64,000 nt of DNA, from positions 620,001 through 684,000 of the forward strand of contig CM030939.1 in the NCBI GenBank assembly GCA_018136815.1, read 5' to 3'. The notes under the pieces are model-generated. The model worked only from the letters and a program-made list of their open reading frames with translations. It was not told the DNA's origin and searched no databases. Below are positions 39,701-50,382 of this stretch, one piece after another. The DNA is from Isochrysis galbana. Its lineage: Eukaryota; Haptophyta; Isochrysidales; Isochrysidaceae. A program made the position numbers and the translations under genes. The first letter of the stretch is position 1. Each line of letters begins with the position of its first letter.

Positions 39701-40811
39701 GAACGAGATCGAGACGGTGAAGCATCTGCTCGAATGAGGCGTCGACGCGTTCCTCTAGCGTGCTGCCTGTACCTGTCGACCAAATTCCGATGTCGTCCAG
39801 GTACGGCATGCAAATCTCCCACGCGAGGCCTTGGAGCACCGCGTCCATGAGACGACACATGTAGGACGGGCCGGATTGGACGCCGAACGGGAGGTAGTTG
39901 AACTCGTACTTCTGGCGGTGGGTACAGAACGCCGTGATGGGTTTGTCCTCCTCCTTGATAGGCAGACACCAGAAACCGGAGGCGAGATCGAGCAAGCAGA
40001 GAAACAAAGAATCTCGAGAGCCTTGGCCTCGAGATAAACGATCGATCGCTTCGACAGTGAGCGGTAGAGGGCTGTCCGAGATACGAAGCTTCGAGTTCGT
40101 GTCCCGATAGTCGACGCAGAAGCGAACGGATCCATCTTTCTTACCGACGAGAACAACCCGCGAAGCCCATGGCGAATTGGACTTACGAATGATTCCCGCC
40201 GCCTCCATCTCAGCGACGTGCTTGTCGACGATGGCGCGGCCCTCGTCACCCATCTTGGACGGAGCGTGTCGGTGGGCTGTAGCGCCGGGGAGGAGAGGCA
40301 GCTCGACCTCCATCACGTGCGTGTGCCGAGGGTTCTTCGGGTCGAGGGCGAACGCGTCGACATGCCGTGCCAGCAGGCAGCGTACGCGCTGCTTCTGGGA
40401 CGGCGACAATTGCTTGTCGGGGTCAATGGTGATAGCGTCGAGGAGCGCGCGCTGTACCTCGGTGAGCGAGGACTCGGGGTCGTCTCCATCACCGGCGGCT
40501 GTCGACCGCGCTTCGTGCAACTTGTACTCGATGTGAGCTGACGCCACCGGCGAGTACGCAGGAAGAGTTACCGGACGTGGCGCCAGGTTCCAGACGGTGA
40601 CCAACACCTCCCCCTCCGGGGTGGGGGTTTCGACGCTGGTGGCGACCATCGGAGGAGAATCGAGGCCGTCACGGGGCGGTAGACGGTCGACGAGAATGGC
40701 GGAGTCGGGGTAGTTCTCGATGACCTCTAGAGGTAGGCGAACAGAGAACGTCCCCTTCGATCGCGCGGGGATGGTGATGGGCTGCCTGGTGTACAGAGCA
40801 AACTCTTTCAA
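36759..40811 (-). CDS. Ty3/gypsy pol: reverse transcriptase, RNase H, integrase, chromodomain
   Basis: A 1,350-residue frame. The order is reverse transcriptase with YLDDIGIW near residue 336, RNase H-like region (about 470-620), integrase zinc finger with CHECTLAKPPF near 815-825, integrase core from about 840 (FDIVFCDVVS), and a chromodomain near 1140-1195 (QYLVKWRGYAKAAATWEPLA). The reverse transcriptase-before-integrase order with a C-terminal chromodomain defines the chromovirus branch of Metaviridae. The N-terminal 100 residues lie after where the protease should end. The tail beyond the chromodomain is unconserved. Confidence 0.85.
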   Translation of the reverse strand: MKEFALYTRQPITIPARSKGTFSVRLPLEVIENYPDSAILVDRLPPRDGLDSPPMVATSVETPTPEGEVLVTVWNLAPRPVTLPAYSPVASAHIEYKLHEARSTAAGDGDDPESSLTEVQRALLDAITIDPDKQLSPSQKQRVRCLLARHVDAFALDPKNPRHTHVMEVELPLLPGATAHRHAPSKMGDEGRAIVDKHVAEMEAAGIIRKSNSPWASRVVLVGKKDGSVRFCVDYRDTNSKLRISDSPLPLTVEAIDRLSRGQGSRDSLFLCLLDLASGFWCLPIKEEDKPITAFCTHRQKYEFNYLPFGVQSGPSYMCRLMDAVLQGLAWEICMPYLDDIGIWSTGTGSTLEERVDASFEQMLHRLDLVLERLRWAGLSCKASKCILFAIKGEYLGHVVSRRGLEMDPKKVEAVRSIDPRHINSLEKVRSFLGLCSYYRRFIKGFAHVAAPLTDLTRTGVDVATVSQSPECQTAIRRLIDLITSAPVLAAPRHDKEFIVKTDAASTLGIGGVLSQIDDHGHEHVVAYYGRRLTAVERHWTTTEVELLAALESIRTWRPYLWGRHFRLVIDHQALRWLHTMKDTVQGGPASRLMRWALKLSEYRFTVEHKPGANHKDVDGVSRLVAADDGTSETSAPKQGGGQLLAAVVPSSRSTTASDGQSPAVVASRSRTTTASSLQADERSSRLSSTTRDSINLSYLDVGTPNAEALKEAQAEDPDCHDLIRFLSASPHKPDLDHRRLRWLSRESSRCLLRSGLLYRRVPTRDGEKLCLYVPKTMRRTYLEAFHDHLCHLGDNRMARLLRDRYFWPGMNADVCEHVRQCHECTLAKPPFRHLADPKGPQVGAYPFDIVFCDVVSMAPTHDFIKGSRGFDKLLVFVDSLTRWIEAAPHNGDPSSTDALHAFMSYVVSRHGVPRQLRSDSGSNLASQLTSIILERTGTDLRPITPHHHESVGLVERAQQTLINMARATDEGGGHWVDHLPFFLMSMRASANRITRMSPAALLYGRELRLPAQLSDPPDTGPPPELPQEIRSYAWKMHCRLKAAWAAAYDATLESQADALADTLRTHSPPIQFAPGDRVVRKIPGYRNKLLYHYSGPYRIAEALGAGRYRLRDQENRLLSEEVHVTNLRPYYTLTDEDPVQTDEYLVDSLLDRKGRGDSRQYLVKWRGYAKAAATWEPLAELLRRCESLVTAYDDAHPFPPLRKPQMRKRAAESQSQTVSAPPTSHAIEAPVGSETTGLDHQAPRRSPRLAPSSHSGPIAHVSQLPVSARPSVANPAGPMMRPQHAVFVLGQWWYSSGSSRGSPWFGSHAFAHAALASPTFVRCRSEALARLSPSDRTLVSLLDTPSAFF

Positions 40812-41825
40812 CGAGGCAGCCGACGGGCACTAGCGGAATCGGAATAGGCCTTGCCGTGGCGCCCATAGTGGCGCAGCCACTGCTCAAGAATGTCCGGCTC
40901 ATCCGACAGAGCTGGGTCCGCGGGAGGAGCGGCGTGGCGTTTAGCGTGACGTCGACTCTCCCGGCTACCGTGATGGCCTGGCTTAGACTTAGAGGCGTGG
41001 GGCCGGAGAGATCGGCGAGAATTAGAATGTAAACCTTCGGGGGCCATCATAGACGGCCGTCCCTCCTTAGTATGATAGCTTTTGCCTGCGGTGGTATAGT
41101 TGCCACCCTTGGCGCGGCGAGGCTTGCGGCGTGAGTCCGTAGACTCGGATGACCCATCGGACTCCGAGTCGCTGGTCGACGAGTAGTTGGACGAACTGTC
41201 GCATTCATCCTAGATGATGCGATTTCCAGGCTCTTGTTTCCAGGTCCTTCGCCGTGCGGCCACACGGTGAAGCTCAGGTACTTCTAGGTTGGTAGGGTTC
41301 GTCCCTAGCGATCTAGAATTCGAGTTCTTGTTTCGTTCCTTCTAGCCTGTTTGTCAGGTCTAGATTCCAGGTTTCCTCCTTTCGGGTAATCTTGACCCAA
41401 AGGAGCCAGGCCGCCTGTTGCTCGCTGCGCGCTTGTCTCAGGCTCTCGAGTTACCTTGTGGAGGCTTGTTTAGCTTCTTGCAAGGCTTGTTGTTTCTTGT
41501 TGGGTTCCGGTTCTTTCTTGGGACCTGCTGACTTTCGTTGTTGTCCAGGCCTGTTCTTCGTAGGTTCTGCTTGGCCTGGTTAGGGTTTCGTTGAATCCCC
41601 GCGTTCGGCGTTTGGCGTTGGCGTTCGGAAACTTCCTCTCACATTCCCTAGGTCCGCTACCCTTGGCTTGTAGGTCCTTGCTTCTTTCTTCTCGGTCAAG
41701 GTTTTGGCGAGCGAGTCGGTTGCTCTAGCCGCTCGAGATTTGAGGTTTGATTTGCCATCTCCCCTTGGAGATCGGTGTAGGTTCGCTTCCTAGGTGAGGG
41801 AATCTTTCCCCTTGATGCAAGCTAC

Positions 41826-42760
41826 ATGCAAGCCTTGGCCCCTTTGGTGTTTCTTCCCCTTGGTTGCTACTCAGGGTTAGGAGCTGTTCATCAGGATGCT
41901 GACGGGCTGTCCCGGCTAGCATCCCTGGAGCCGGAACACGAAGACGAACCACTCGCCGGCCCAGCGTCGTTAGCGGTACGTGAGCCTGGCTCAGAGTCTC
42001 TAGCCGAGCATGAACGGTCTCATCCGGTGGCTGCCATCACGCGCTCCGTAGCTACGGCGCGAGGGCTTCAAGCTTTGGACCGATCTCGTCGTCGAGCCTC
42101 CGATTCCGGGCCCGCCATCCAGTCCAGTTATTTGGCCCCGGGTACGCCGACTTCCGAAGAGATGAGAGCGGCCCTGGCGGAAGATCCGTTCGTAGAGCCA
42201 CTCCTAGGCTCAGGAGAGACGGTCAATCACGAGCCATCAGGCCTAGGGTCGCCTCCGCCGGCCGCCGCCTCAGGCCCCATTGCCGAAGATGATTCGTGTT
42301 CCAGTTCTGTCGCTCCCGTTCCCGCTCAGCAATCCAAGATGTTTCGCCGTTTCGTCGTTCACGATGGGCTCGTCTACTATCGCACCGTCCTTGACTCCAC
42401 CGACCCGGACTCGCTAGTGCTCTATGTTCCGCCCTTGTTGCGGTCTCGCTACCTCTTTGCCTACCACGATCGCTCCGGTCACCTTGGAGTTTCTCGTATG
42501 TCCGGTCTTCTTCGTACTCGGGTATACTGGCCTGGCATGTCTTCCGACGTTGCATCCTACGTCCGGGAATGCCACGAGTGCACCCTCGCCAAGCCGCTAC
42601 CTAGGGCTCTAGCGTCGCCCTCCGGTCTCTCCGTGGGCACCTACCCCTTTGATGTGGTCTACTGCGACGTGCTCGCACTGGCTCCCACTCACAACTTCGT
42701 GCCTGGAGTCTCGGGTTACGACAAGCTCCCCCTTGACTTCTTCGACTCCCGCCCGGGTAC
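41826..42760 (+). mobile_element. Fragment of a second Ty3/gypsy element nested in the first, opposite strand
   Basis: The plus strand reads HQDADGLSRL (end of RNase H), a variable linker, GHLGVSRMSGLLRTRVYWPG, CHECTLAKP (integrase zinc finger) and TYPFDVVYCDVLALAPTHNF (start of the integrase core), then loses similarity. It resembles, but is clearly different from, the same regions of the host element, so it is a fragment of another family member, inserted or recombined in. It is a broken fossil. Confidence 0.7.
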
Positions 42761-43914
42761 CCCTGTTTACGTAAGTCTTTCGGCCTCATGCGGTGAAAGT
42801 AATCGGCGGTCCCAAGGGGTGCCCCCGGGGTTCCCACTCGCCACCACGCCCACTTCCCCCCCGCGGAACGGGTGGACGCACGGCGTGCAGTCTGCTATGC
42901 GCACGCACTCATAGGCGAAAGCTGCTATGCGCACGCACGGCGTCTCCGCGGGGGCCCCGCTCCCCTCCCCTTCCCCCCCCCCCGCGGAAACACGCACGGC
43001 GTCCCCGCGGAGGACCCGCTGCACATCGCGCCCGGCGCACGGCGGCGTGTAGACTCATCAACTCCTATGCGCACGCATAGCTATCTGCGCGCACGGCGTG
43101 CACCTGGCGGAAAATCTCCATCTAGGCGAAGGTTCCCACCTGATTGCAACTGGGTGAACGCCGAGATATTAATAAAAATAGTTTATGAAGTCTATTTTAA
43201 TATTATGGGGAATTCCCCGTAGGTCTCCGCGGGGCCTTTTATTAAAAAAATAGTTTTCCTGAACATGGTGGTAAAGTCTATTTTAATATTTGATGGAACC
43301 CCCTTTTTTGAGCGCGCCGGCCCCCGAGTCGCCATTGGAATCTTTTTTTTTTTCTGCGATGGTATACAAACGTGTGCGGGTTTGACTTCTTTTCTGTCTC
43401 ATACTTGATGGAACACTACCTTTGGCGGCGGGACCGTAGCAGACGGTGGAGAAGGAGAGAGATGAAGAAGGGAGTCGGGCAGCAGGCCCGGGGCCTCCTC
43501 ACAACGAGACGGCTGACTTGGGGCGACCGAGGCGACCGAGAGGCGTTCGAGCGAGGGATGGTAGGGCTCATAGGCGGCCTCCGAGTCCGATGGCAGGGGT
43601 GGCGGTGCCTCGAGGCATGCGCGGGACGAGTGGAGGGATCCCTCCAGAGGATTATCCTCACCCTGGAAAGACTCGGGCTTGGACCCGTCTCCGACGGACT
43701 CCGGCGGTGAAGGCGGAGATGATGGCGGAGGCACCGCAGAGAGATCAGGAGGAGAGGCGAGGGAGGGCATCACCTCCCCCTGTGAAGGTGGTGGTGGATG
43801 ACCGTCCGAAGAGGAGAAAGGGGGCAGGGCAGGCATGATGCCCGACTCTGCAGAGGTGGGGGTGACCCCCATTGAGACGTCCAGCGCGGGACGCACCGGA
43901 TAGGATTCTACACC

Positions 43915-44762
43915 TGACGAATTGTGATGGCCCTTAGGGCCTGAGGGCAATGAGGAAGGTGGCAAGCCGGCGGCAGGCGCGGCTGAGGAGACGGCTTCGG
44001 AGACGATGACGGGCTGAAGCCCGTCAGCAGAGGAAGGCGGGCAGGCGGGCTTGAGCGAGGGCGAGGACGGCGGCGAGAACGACATGGAACGAGCGGCGAG
44101 AGGCGAGGGCGAGTGAGAGGAGGGCTGTGATGGCAGGGGCTGGCGAGGCGAGGCGAGTTTGTTGGGTACGAGTGTTACGAGAGCGAGAGCGACGAGAGCG
44201 AGAGCGACGACGGATGACGACTGACGACAGGACGACGGACAGAGACACCCAGGAAAACACCCCGACTCTCGCCCCACGACTTTCTCACATAACTCGACTG
44301 AAATCAAACCCAAACACTCCGATCAGACAACAACGGACGACGATCAAAGGGCGATCTGTCGGCGATCTTGTCTGGAACGGGAATCGCACCATAACGGAAT
44401 CGAGGGGCAATCTTGCTACGCAGGATTCCAAGAGACCTACCAAATAAGACGAAAGGAGTGCGATGTGCCTAAGGGGGAGATGCGAAGAGGTCGCAAATTA
44501 AACCTGATTGCCCCCAGAAGCAGATAAAGAACCGCAGGGGAGATAGCAAATTAAACCTATTTGCGAGGCGCCCGGGAGGAAGAAAGGTGGGGAAACTTCC
44601 CTTCTCTTTCGAGAGAAAGAGAGAGGGCGCTCCACAACCCACGATCCCATGCATCCAAGCGAAGCTTTTGACCGAGAACGAGAACGAGAGAATTATAACG
44701 ATAAATACCGAACGACGAAGAGAAGAGCGAAGCCTAACGAGTGTCGATTCGCGAATGCGACA
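43915..44762 (-). repeat. 5' LTR of the Ty3 element (right)
   Basis: Collinear partner of 34939-35786. A minus-strand open frame starts at 44313 inside the LTR and runs to 43399 in the internal region (serine/proline-rich, 304 residues); it may be part of a leader or gag region but has no diagnostic motif. Both LTRs carry the hairpin GACGGGCTGAAGCCCGTC. Confidence 0.9.
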
Positions 44763-44767
44763 ATATT
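44763..44767. repeat. 5-bp target duplication of the LTR element, right
   Basis: ATATT, matching 34934-34938. Confidence 0.8.
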
Positions 44768-44972
44768 ATATTTTGTATTAAGGTGGTACACGGATGGGAG
44801 TGCCCCTCCCGGTATTACGGCAGAGCGGCGGTGATGAGCACCATCAGCGAGGGAGTGGCTCACTTTCTGGGCCCTGTGGATGGTGATGTGGGGCATGGGG
44901 TACTAAACAAGCCGGAAACCTATTCACGAAGCTTGAAGTCTAACCTTAACCTCTAACGTAGAGAGCATCTTC

Positions 44973-44986
44973 TAGGGCGGTCAAAC
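44973..44986 (+). repeat. Lone TIR of the hAT-like family
   Basis: TAGGGCGGTCAAAC, identical to 21374-21387. A LINE 5' end begins two to three bases later, so the rest of the DNA element was displaced or deleted. Confidence 0.65.
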
Positions 44987-44988
44987 AG

Positions 44989-46060
44989 AAAAACTATTGT
45001 TATAGTTTTAGCGATGGAGCGCGCGCCGACCGATCCCACCTCCCAGCCCCCCGCCGCCACGACGCCCCACCGGGGCCGCCCCAAGCCGCCGGAGCCGAAG
45101 CGCTCTCAGGCCGCCCCCTTGACTGACACGGACGTTGACATGATCTTCCCGCCCTCGCCTCCCCTCCAGCCACAGAAGTAATAGGGGACAGGAAGAGTCC
45201 TGTTCCCTGCAGACCAGCAGAATCAGATCTTGTCCCTGCCTCCTCTGCCCACCGGACCTCCACAACAACAAGGACTCCCCTTGGGTGGTGGCAGCTCTGC
45301 TGCCACCCCCATGGTGGCAACTCCTACCGGCAGTGCACCCCTCGTGGGCGGGCACTTCACACAGTAAACACTCACAGGGGCCTTTTCGGCTTCCAACCCA
45401 TATCTGAACAACAACCAGAAGTCGTACGCTGAGGCGGCCGGCCCCAAAGGAAAGCACCCACAAGAAGCACAAAAGGCCCCACCTCAACCCATCAAACAGC
45501 CCCTCTTGTCTTGAGTCGAAATTTTTGGTGTTTGAAACCGAGGGCGAGGGGGTTTGTGCTTCTTGGGTTGGTTGTAGTGGGATGAGGGAGTGGGAGATGG
45601 AGTGAAGTTGACGAATTGGGATGGCCCATAGGGCCTGAGGGCAATGAGGAAGGGGCAAGGCCGGCGGCAGATGACACATGCTCGGGAGACATAGCGCTGC
45701 TTTTTAAGAAAGGGGACGCCAGAGACCCGAGGAACTACAGACCCATCACGTTGCTCCAAACCGAATATAAGATTCTCGCCAGGGTCCTGGCGAACAGACT
45801 TAAGAGGACGATTCATACGATTATCTCTAAGGAGCAAGTGGGTTTTGTACCTAGGCGCATAATAGGGGAAGCCACGCACCTTTTGAAGTTAATGCAAGCG
45901 TACCTAGACGACGCGAACGAGGACGGTCTAGCCTTGGCGATAGACTGGGAGAAGGCTTTTGACAGAGTCAGTTGGGATTATTATCATGGAGCGATACAAG
46001 CTTTGGGGTTTGGCCCGGGTTACTCGAGATGGCTAGCATTGCTAACGAACTCGGATCCAC
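44989..46060 (+). mobile_element. Rearranged LINE copy with reverse transcriptase fragment
   Basis: 44989-45480 is a MERAP-type LINE 5' end (ATG at 45014). 45495-45660 is inverted relative to it and matches 16490-16625 in reverse complement. 45612-45672 also resembles the start of the Ty3 LTR. 45672-46060 encodes SGDIALLFKKGDARDPRNYR, PITLLQTEYKILARVLANRL, QVGFVPRRIIGEA and DGLALAIDWEKAFDRVSWDY, the first blocks of a LINE reverse transcriptase including the first catalytic aspartate (AIDWEKAFD). It stops before the YxDD block, against the 3' end of the oxygenase gene. Several rearrangements are needed to explain the order. Confidence 0.7.
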
Positions 46061-46064
46061 CTCC

Positions 46065-47372
46065 TCCGGAAAAGAAAACTTGCTCGTAATCACATGCCCT
46101 ACCAAACGGTGAGTGGTCCGCAAAGGTGAGATCATAGTCCTCTGGCCTACCCGAGACGGGCGCCTCCCACACAAAGAAGTGCAGGCGAATGTGCTCCCCC
46201 TCGTAGGAGCTGCCGCAGTGAATGACGTCGCCGTCGAAGTACACCGCGTCACCTTGCCAAAGCACAACCTGAACGAGCTCACTCCTGTCCGCCGACAAAA
46301 AGTGCAGCCGAGCAAGCGAGCTGCTCACATTCAACACCACCGAGCCCGGCCCACCGTCGTTCCACTCCCACCGCCCCTCCGGAAAGTCCCGGTGCAACGC
46401 CTGTGCCTCCCCACCCATGCTCCGCAACCGCGCTGCCCGCAGCAGCGGTGGGGGTTCTGCGTCCATTGCCTTGCCAAGGCGCCCCGCAACCTGACGGAGC
46501 GGGCGCGCGGGCGCCTCAGTAGAACACGGCATGCCGGGTGGCGCCACAGGTGCGCGGGCTACACGCAGGCACCACGGGCTGCACACCTTGCTGGCCAGGG
46601 CCAAAAGCGCTCCACATTCCTCGAGGTATGTCACACGTCGCGAGCGGTCACCGTCGTCCGGCTGGCCGTCCTCCGCCCGGAGGCGGTTGATGATGGGCAT
46701 CTCCCGCGAGATCGCACGCATCTGGCGGACTCGCCGGCAGTCCTGCGGGCACAGCACACCGTGCATAACGTGCACTTTCGCCTGCAAGCCCACCTCCGCC
46801 CATGAGCTCACCTCGCGCGCGATGCCCCTGCTCGTCGAGTCAAGTGCCGGTGCGGTGGCGTCGGTGGCAGGCGACACTGCCGCTGTGTCCCCGCCATCCG
46901 CGCCTGAGGAGGCGCCGGCCGCCGGCGCCTCAGCCACAGCCAGCAGAGGTGCCGCTGCCCCCGCCGTGGCCGCGTCGACGGCAGCGACAATGGTCTCTGC
47001 CAACAGCATGTGTTGCAGGGCCTGCTGCAGCGCCGGCCGCAGCAGCGCCGCCCACCCGCACCTGTGATGGTCCCTCAGTGGTGGGGCCGGGACGAGGCAG
47101 AAGAGATGTGCCAGCGCGCCTAGCCCGAGCGGGCTCCTGTGCACGGCGTCCATTGCGCGCTCGTTGGTGGCGCACACCTCGAAAGGCCGCGCCTCGTCTG
47201 CGCACCAAACGGCGAGGACGAAGTGGTCCTTCTGCCGGCGTGGCCTGCCATCCGCTGCATCCGGCCCGGCGCGGTAGCACACCCGGAGGGTGGCGCTCCT
47301 TCCCTCCCCGAGCTCCCACCAGGTGATGGGCGTGGGATGCTTGCGCTTTCGCCGCCTGCGCTGCCGCTCCAT
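46065..47372 (-). CDS. 2-oxoglutarate/Fe(II) oxygenase-like protein
   Basis: Read from the ATG at 47372 (after a C-run when read on this strand) the protein has about 435 residues. The C-terminal third carries the iron ligands of a double-stranded beta helix: HRDF near residue 324 (H-x-D), VIHCG near 384 (distal H), and RLHFF near 396, where the basic residue would bind 2-oxoglutarate. The middle is alanine-rich; the N-terminus is arginine-rich (MERQRRRRKRKHP). Such proteins hydroxylate side chains, nucleic acids or small molecules; the substrate here is unknown. The last residues run into the LINE fragment at 46060, so the natural end may be displaced, although all motifs are present. No intron is needed. 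Confidence 0.6.
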
Positions 47373-47394
47373 TGGGGGGGGGGGGGGGGGGGGC

Positions 47395-48227
47395 TCTCCT
47401 CTCAAACTGCGGAATCATTTTTGAGAGAAAGAAAGACTCCTCCTCTTAGGCTGAAAAAAAAACACTCTCGCGCGGGGGGAACTTTTGGATCTGCGTCTCA
47501 CTGTAGTCTGTAGTGGAGGAAGGGTTGGCGTAACAGAGGTTCTACGGTTCCTAGGATATTACGTTTCAGCTTAAACCATTGTCATGCTGACACATCCACA
47601 CGCGCACACGCGCACACACGGGCACACGTACACATCTTGCACTTCTACACCAGCGGTCCTCACGGCGGTCCCCGACGTCGCAGAGGTGGAACCCCACTGC
47701 TGCCCAAGGAGCCTTGCAGCTCGCCCTCGCTGCTCTCCAGCCCACCCTCGCTCGAGGGGGTGGGAGGGGGAACAGTGTGCCACCCGTCGGCGTCTGACGC
47801 TCCGCACGCTCTGCTCGCGCCATCTTCAGCACTTCGACAGGCGTGGGTGGCGCCCTGCTAGCCCGGTCACTCACTAGGGGGCTGCGGAGGGCACCATCTG
47901 CAATGGGCAAACGAAGGCCTAAATAAGCTCCATATGGGTTCTGGTATGGGAGATCAGCAAAAAAAACCGGGGGTCTTCCGGCAAAATTTTCGAAAAATAC
48001 CCGATTTCAGGCCTCTGACGGCCGTGCAGAAATAAATTTCATGCCCCCCTCTGGTATAATTTTACCGTCGGCCTTCATGCGCGCCTCTCGCAGCGAAACA
48101 CAAAACCATGGGCATCTCCAGCTGACCCGGACCAAAGATCTTGGTTCTATATGCACAGCAATACATTTTCACTATGCTTCATGGACTTAAACGTGTACGT
48201 AAGTGATTCGTCGCTTTGATGTCACGC
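47395..48227. other. No recognisable gene
   Basis: Starts after an ~18-G run at the oxygenase 5' end (47375-47393). Contains a CA-rich tract (47585-47630) and the motif TAGCCCGGTCACTCAC at about 47859-47874. Confidence 0.4.
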
Positions 48228-48530
48228 TGGTGCAGCAGTTTGAGGATCTTGAGCTGGTCTTTCAAATCCTCGTTGGACATCGTCTTGAGCTCGGAGTACT
48301 TCATCGCCCGATGTACTTGCCGTAGACGATCGAGCTCATCCGCCTTCTTCTTGCGCTAAGGAGCTGATGCGAGTCAAGTATGCCTGTATTCTTGTCGCGC
48401 CGGGAGAGTATTTGTCCAAGGAGCTCGCGTTGCTGCGAATTGGCGCCATCCGCTACATAGCAATAGCTTCCGTCGATGTCCTCCATCAGCCACTCAGCCG
48501 TCTGAGCGTGAGAGAGAGTGTTGTCAGTAG
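48228..48530 (-). pseudogene. Unassigned coding relic
   Basis: On the minus strand AEWLMEDIDGSYCYVADGAN, SQQRELLGQILSRRDKNTGI is followed, after a change of frame near 48355, by KKKADELDRLRQVHRAMKYS and MSNEDLKDQLKILKLLHQRD. Both parts look like true protein, and the second is a probable coiled coil. The family is unknown. A further protein-like run (VPKLFLIFARFYKITLPHRE) on the same strand at 48651-48848 could be an earlier exon. Confidence 0.35.
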
Positions 48531-48917
48531 TTGCAATACAATCACTTAGGTCTTACTCTGTTGCTCCGATGGGCGCAGCAATAGCTCCGGTGACGTGGGC
48601 TAAGGGTGAGGGCATTGCATTAGCCGCGGTTGCACGGGATAGAGGCGGGCTCATCCTACCTGGATGTTATGAAGCTCGCCGCCAATGGCCGGTAGCTGCT
48701 TGCAATGAGAGACGCCAGGTATCCAGTATACTTGGCGAGGCTCATAGCAACGCTGACCGCCCTCAGTCTTAACTAGCACCTTCTCCTCGCGGTGCGGCAG
48801 CGTGATCTTGTAGAAACGCGCAAAAATAAGGAAAAGCTTGGGCACCACATTCCGCGAGACGCCACAATCAGCAATCAGCTACAACGAGGGTGGAGGTGGG
48901 GTGGGTCAACCTCATAG

Positions 48918-49352
48918 CAGGCGGACAACGATCAAGGAGCGATCTGTCGGCGATCTCGACTACAACGGGAGTCGCACCATAACGGAAGCGAGGGGCAATC
49001 TTGCTACGCAGGATTCCCAGAGACCTATCGAATAAGACGAAAGAAGTGCGACGTGCCTATGGGAGAGATATGAAGAGGTCGCAAATTAAACCTAATTGCC
49101 CCCCAGATGCAGGTAAAGAAACGCGGGGGAGATAGCAAATTAAACCTATTCGTGAGGAGCCTGAGGGGAAGAAAGGTTGGGAAACTTCCCTTCTCTTCGA
49201 GAGAAAGAGAGAGGGCGCTCCACAACCCAAGATCCTAGGCGTCCACGCGAAGTTTTTGACCGAGAACGAGAGAAAGCAGAGAATTATAACGATGACACCG
49301 AACGACGAAGAGGAGAGCGAAGCCTAACGAGTGTCGATTCGCGAATGCGACA
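48918..49352 (-). mobile_element. Diverged LTR fragment of the Ty3 family
   Basis: Matches the right half of the 848-bp LTRs (from about 35352 to 35786) with many differences, ending in the same GCGAATGCGACA. It is an older, truncated LTR with no internal region attached. Confidence 0.8.
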
Positions 49353-50166
49353 CATAACGATGGGAATGAATGGCCACCTCCGCGTGCTGTGTGGGGGCGG
49401 GGGAGGGGTAGAGAGAGGGTAGAGAGAGACCTTTCGTGGCAGAACTGCGCCCATCCTTTCAATGTTCATTGAATAAATCAAGAAATCAAGACCCGTTCTA
49501 ATGTAAACTAAGGGTGGGAATGGCCACCTCGAGCGGAAAACGCACTTTCTCCGCCAGCCGCCAGAGCGAGCCCTTCACGAGACGCCTGAGAAGCCCGTGG
49601 GGAAGAAGCAGCGGAGGGAGGGGAGTGAGGTGGACTCCGTGGGGATGGGCACACGCAGCAAAAGCGTGTACTGCACCCGTAGCAAGGGGTGAGCAGGCAT
49701 TTCCATCGTGACGGCCTTGGATTCTTCTCTTATGAATTATGAACGTGATTGTTTCAGCCAAGCCCGGCTCTGCACGACAAGCTCGTCGTCAGACGCGGGC
49801 ACATGGTAGTCGACCACGGGCCGCACACGCAGCGAGCGCATCAAAGAGCGCTGGTGGGAGGCGAAGGGTGAGGGAGGGGTGTGCACACACACCCCCAGTG
49901 GCGGGGAGGAGTTTGGCTGATTTCGTCTCCCGAACAGGGGACCCACGCACGGCGCCCCCGCGGGTGATTGCAGCTCATCACACCTGTCCCGCGAGAGATC
50001 TAACGTACACCGCCTCGTTTACGTATAATGTGCGACCCGGGCGTGCACCTCGGAACAAATGCGCACGCACGGTAAAACCCGTGGGGGCGGCTCTGTCCTG
50101 AGCAAACTTCAGAATGAGCCTTTCAAAAATATGAGATAGTTTCATTTTACGTGTAATAATTTACTC
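49353..50166. other. No recognisable gene
   Basis: Short frames only. GCGCACGCACGG-type motifs near 49945 and 50057 also occur at 42900-43090. Confidence 0.35.
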
Positions 50167-50382
50167 TCAAAAAGTTTCGTTACGCGTCTGTCTTGGAAAG
50201 ATGAACCGGATGATGAGGACCAAAACTACGGCGACGAAGAGTGGAATCACACTCTTTGTGTACGCGATTGCGAAAACCGCAAGAAGGGCAATGCCCACTG
50301 CCAGAAAAATACGCCACTTGCCGTGTCTGGTCTTCCATTCCTTGGCAAGCTGCGCGTCGTCAATGAAAACCGGGTACGCCAT
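50167..50382 (-). CDS. 71-residue two-span membrane protein, unknown family
   Basis: The complete small protein starts MAYPVFIDDAQLAKEWKTRH, has membrane segments at about residues 24-42 (IFLAVGIALLAVFAIAYT) and 45-63 (IPLFVAVVLVLIIRFIF), and ends in a short basic tail. Partial copies with almost the same DNA lie at 34053 (plus) and 17612 (minus). About 135 bp upstream of the ATG is conserved with the 34053 copy, so the repeated unit includes a probable promoter or 5' end. No known family is recognised. Conservation across three sites, one next to transposase pieces, suggests it is cargo or a gene of a mobile element; this is inference. Confidence 0.55.
   Translation of the reverse strand: MAYPVFIDDAQLAKEWKTRHGKWRIFLAVGIALLAVFAIAYTKSVIPLFVAVVLVLIIRFIFPRQTRNETF

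Larger units (their letters stand above)
34939..44762 (-). mobile_element. Ty3/gypsy chromovirus LTR retrotransposon, recent insertion
   Basis: A 9.8-kb element with 848-bp LTRs, TG...CA ends and an ATATT target duplication on both sides. The coding strand is minus: 5' LTR on the right, 3' LTR on the left. The pol frame (36759-40811) is long and uninterrupted; protease and gag are not seen as whole genes. The 41.3-43.3 kb part holds plus-strand sequence of another Ty3 element, so the copy looks whole at its ends but is interrupted in its 5' half. Near identity of the LTRs indicates a young insertion. A short minus-strand array of ~45-bp GAATCGAGAA units lies at 36088-36220. Confidence 0.85.
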
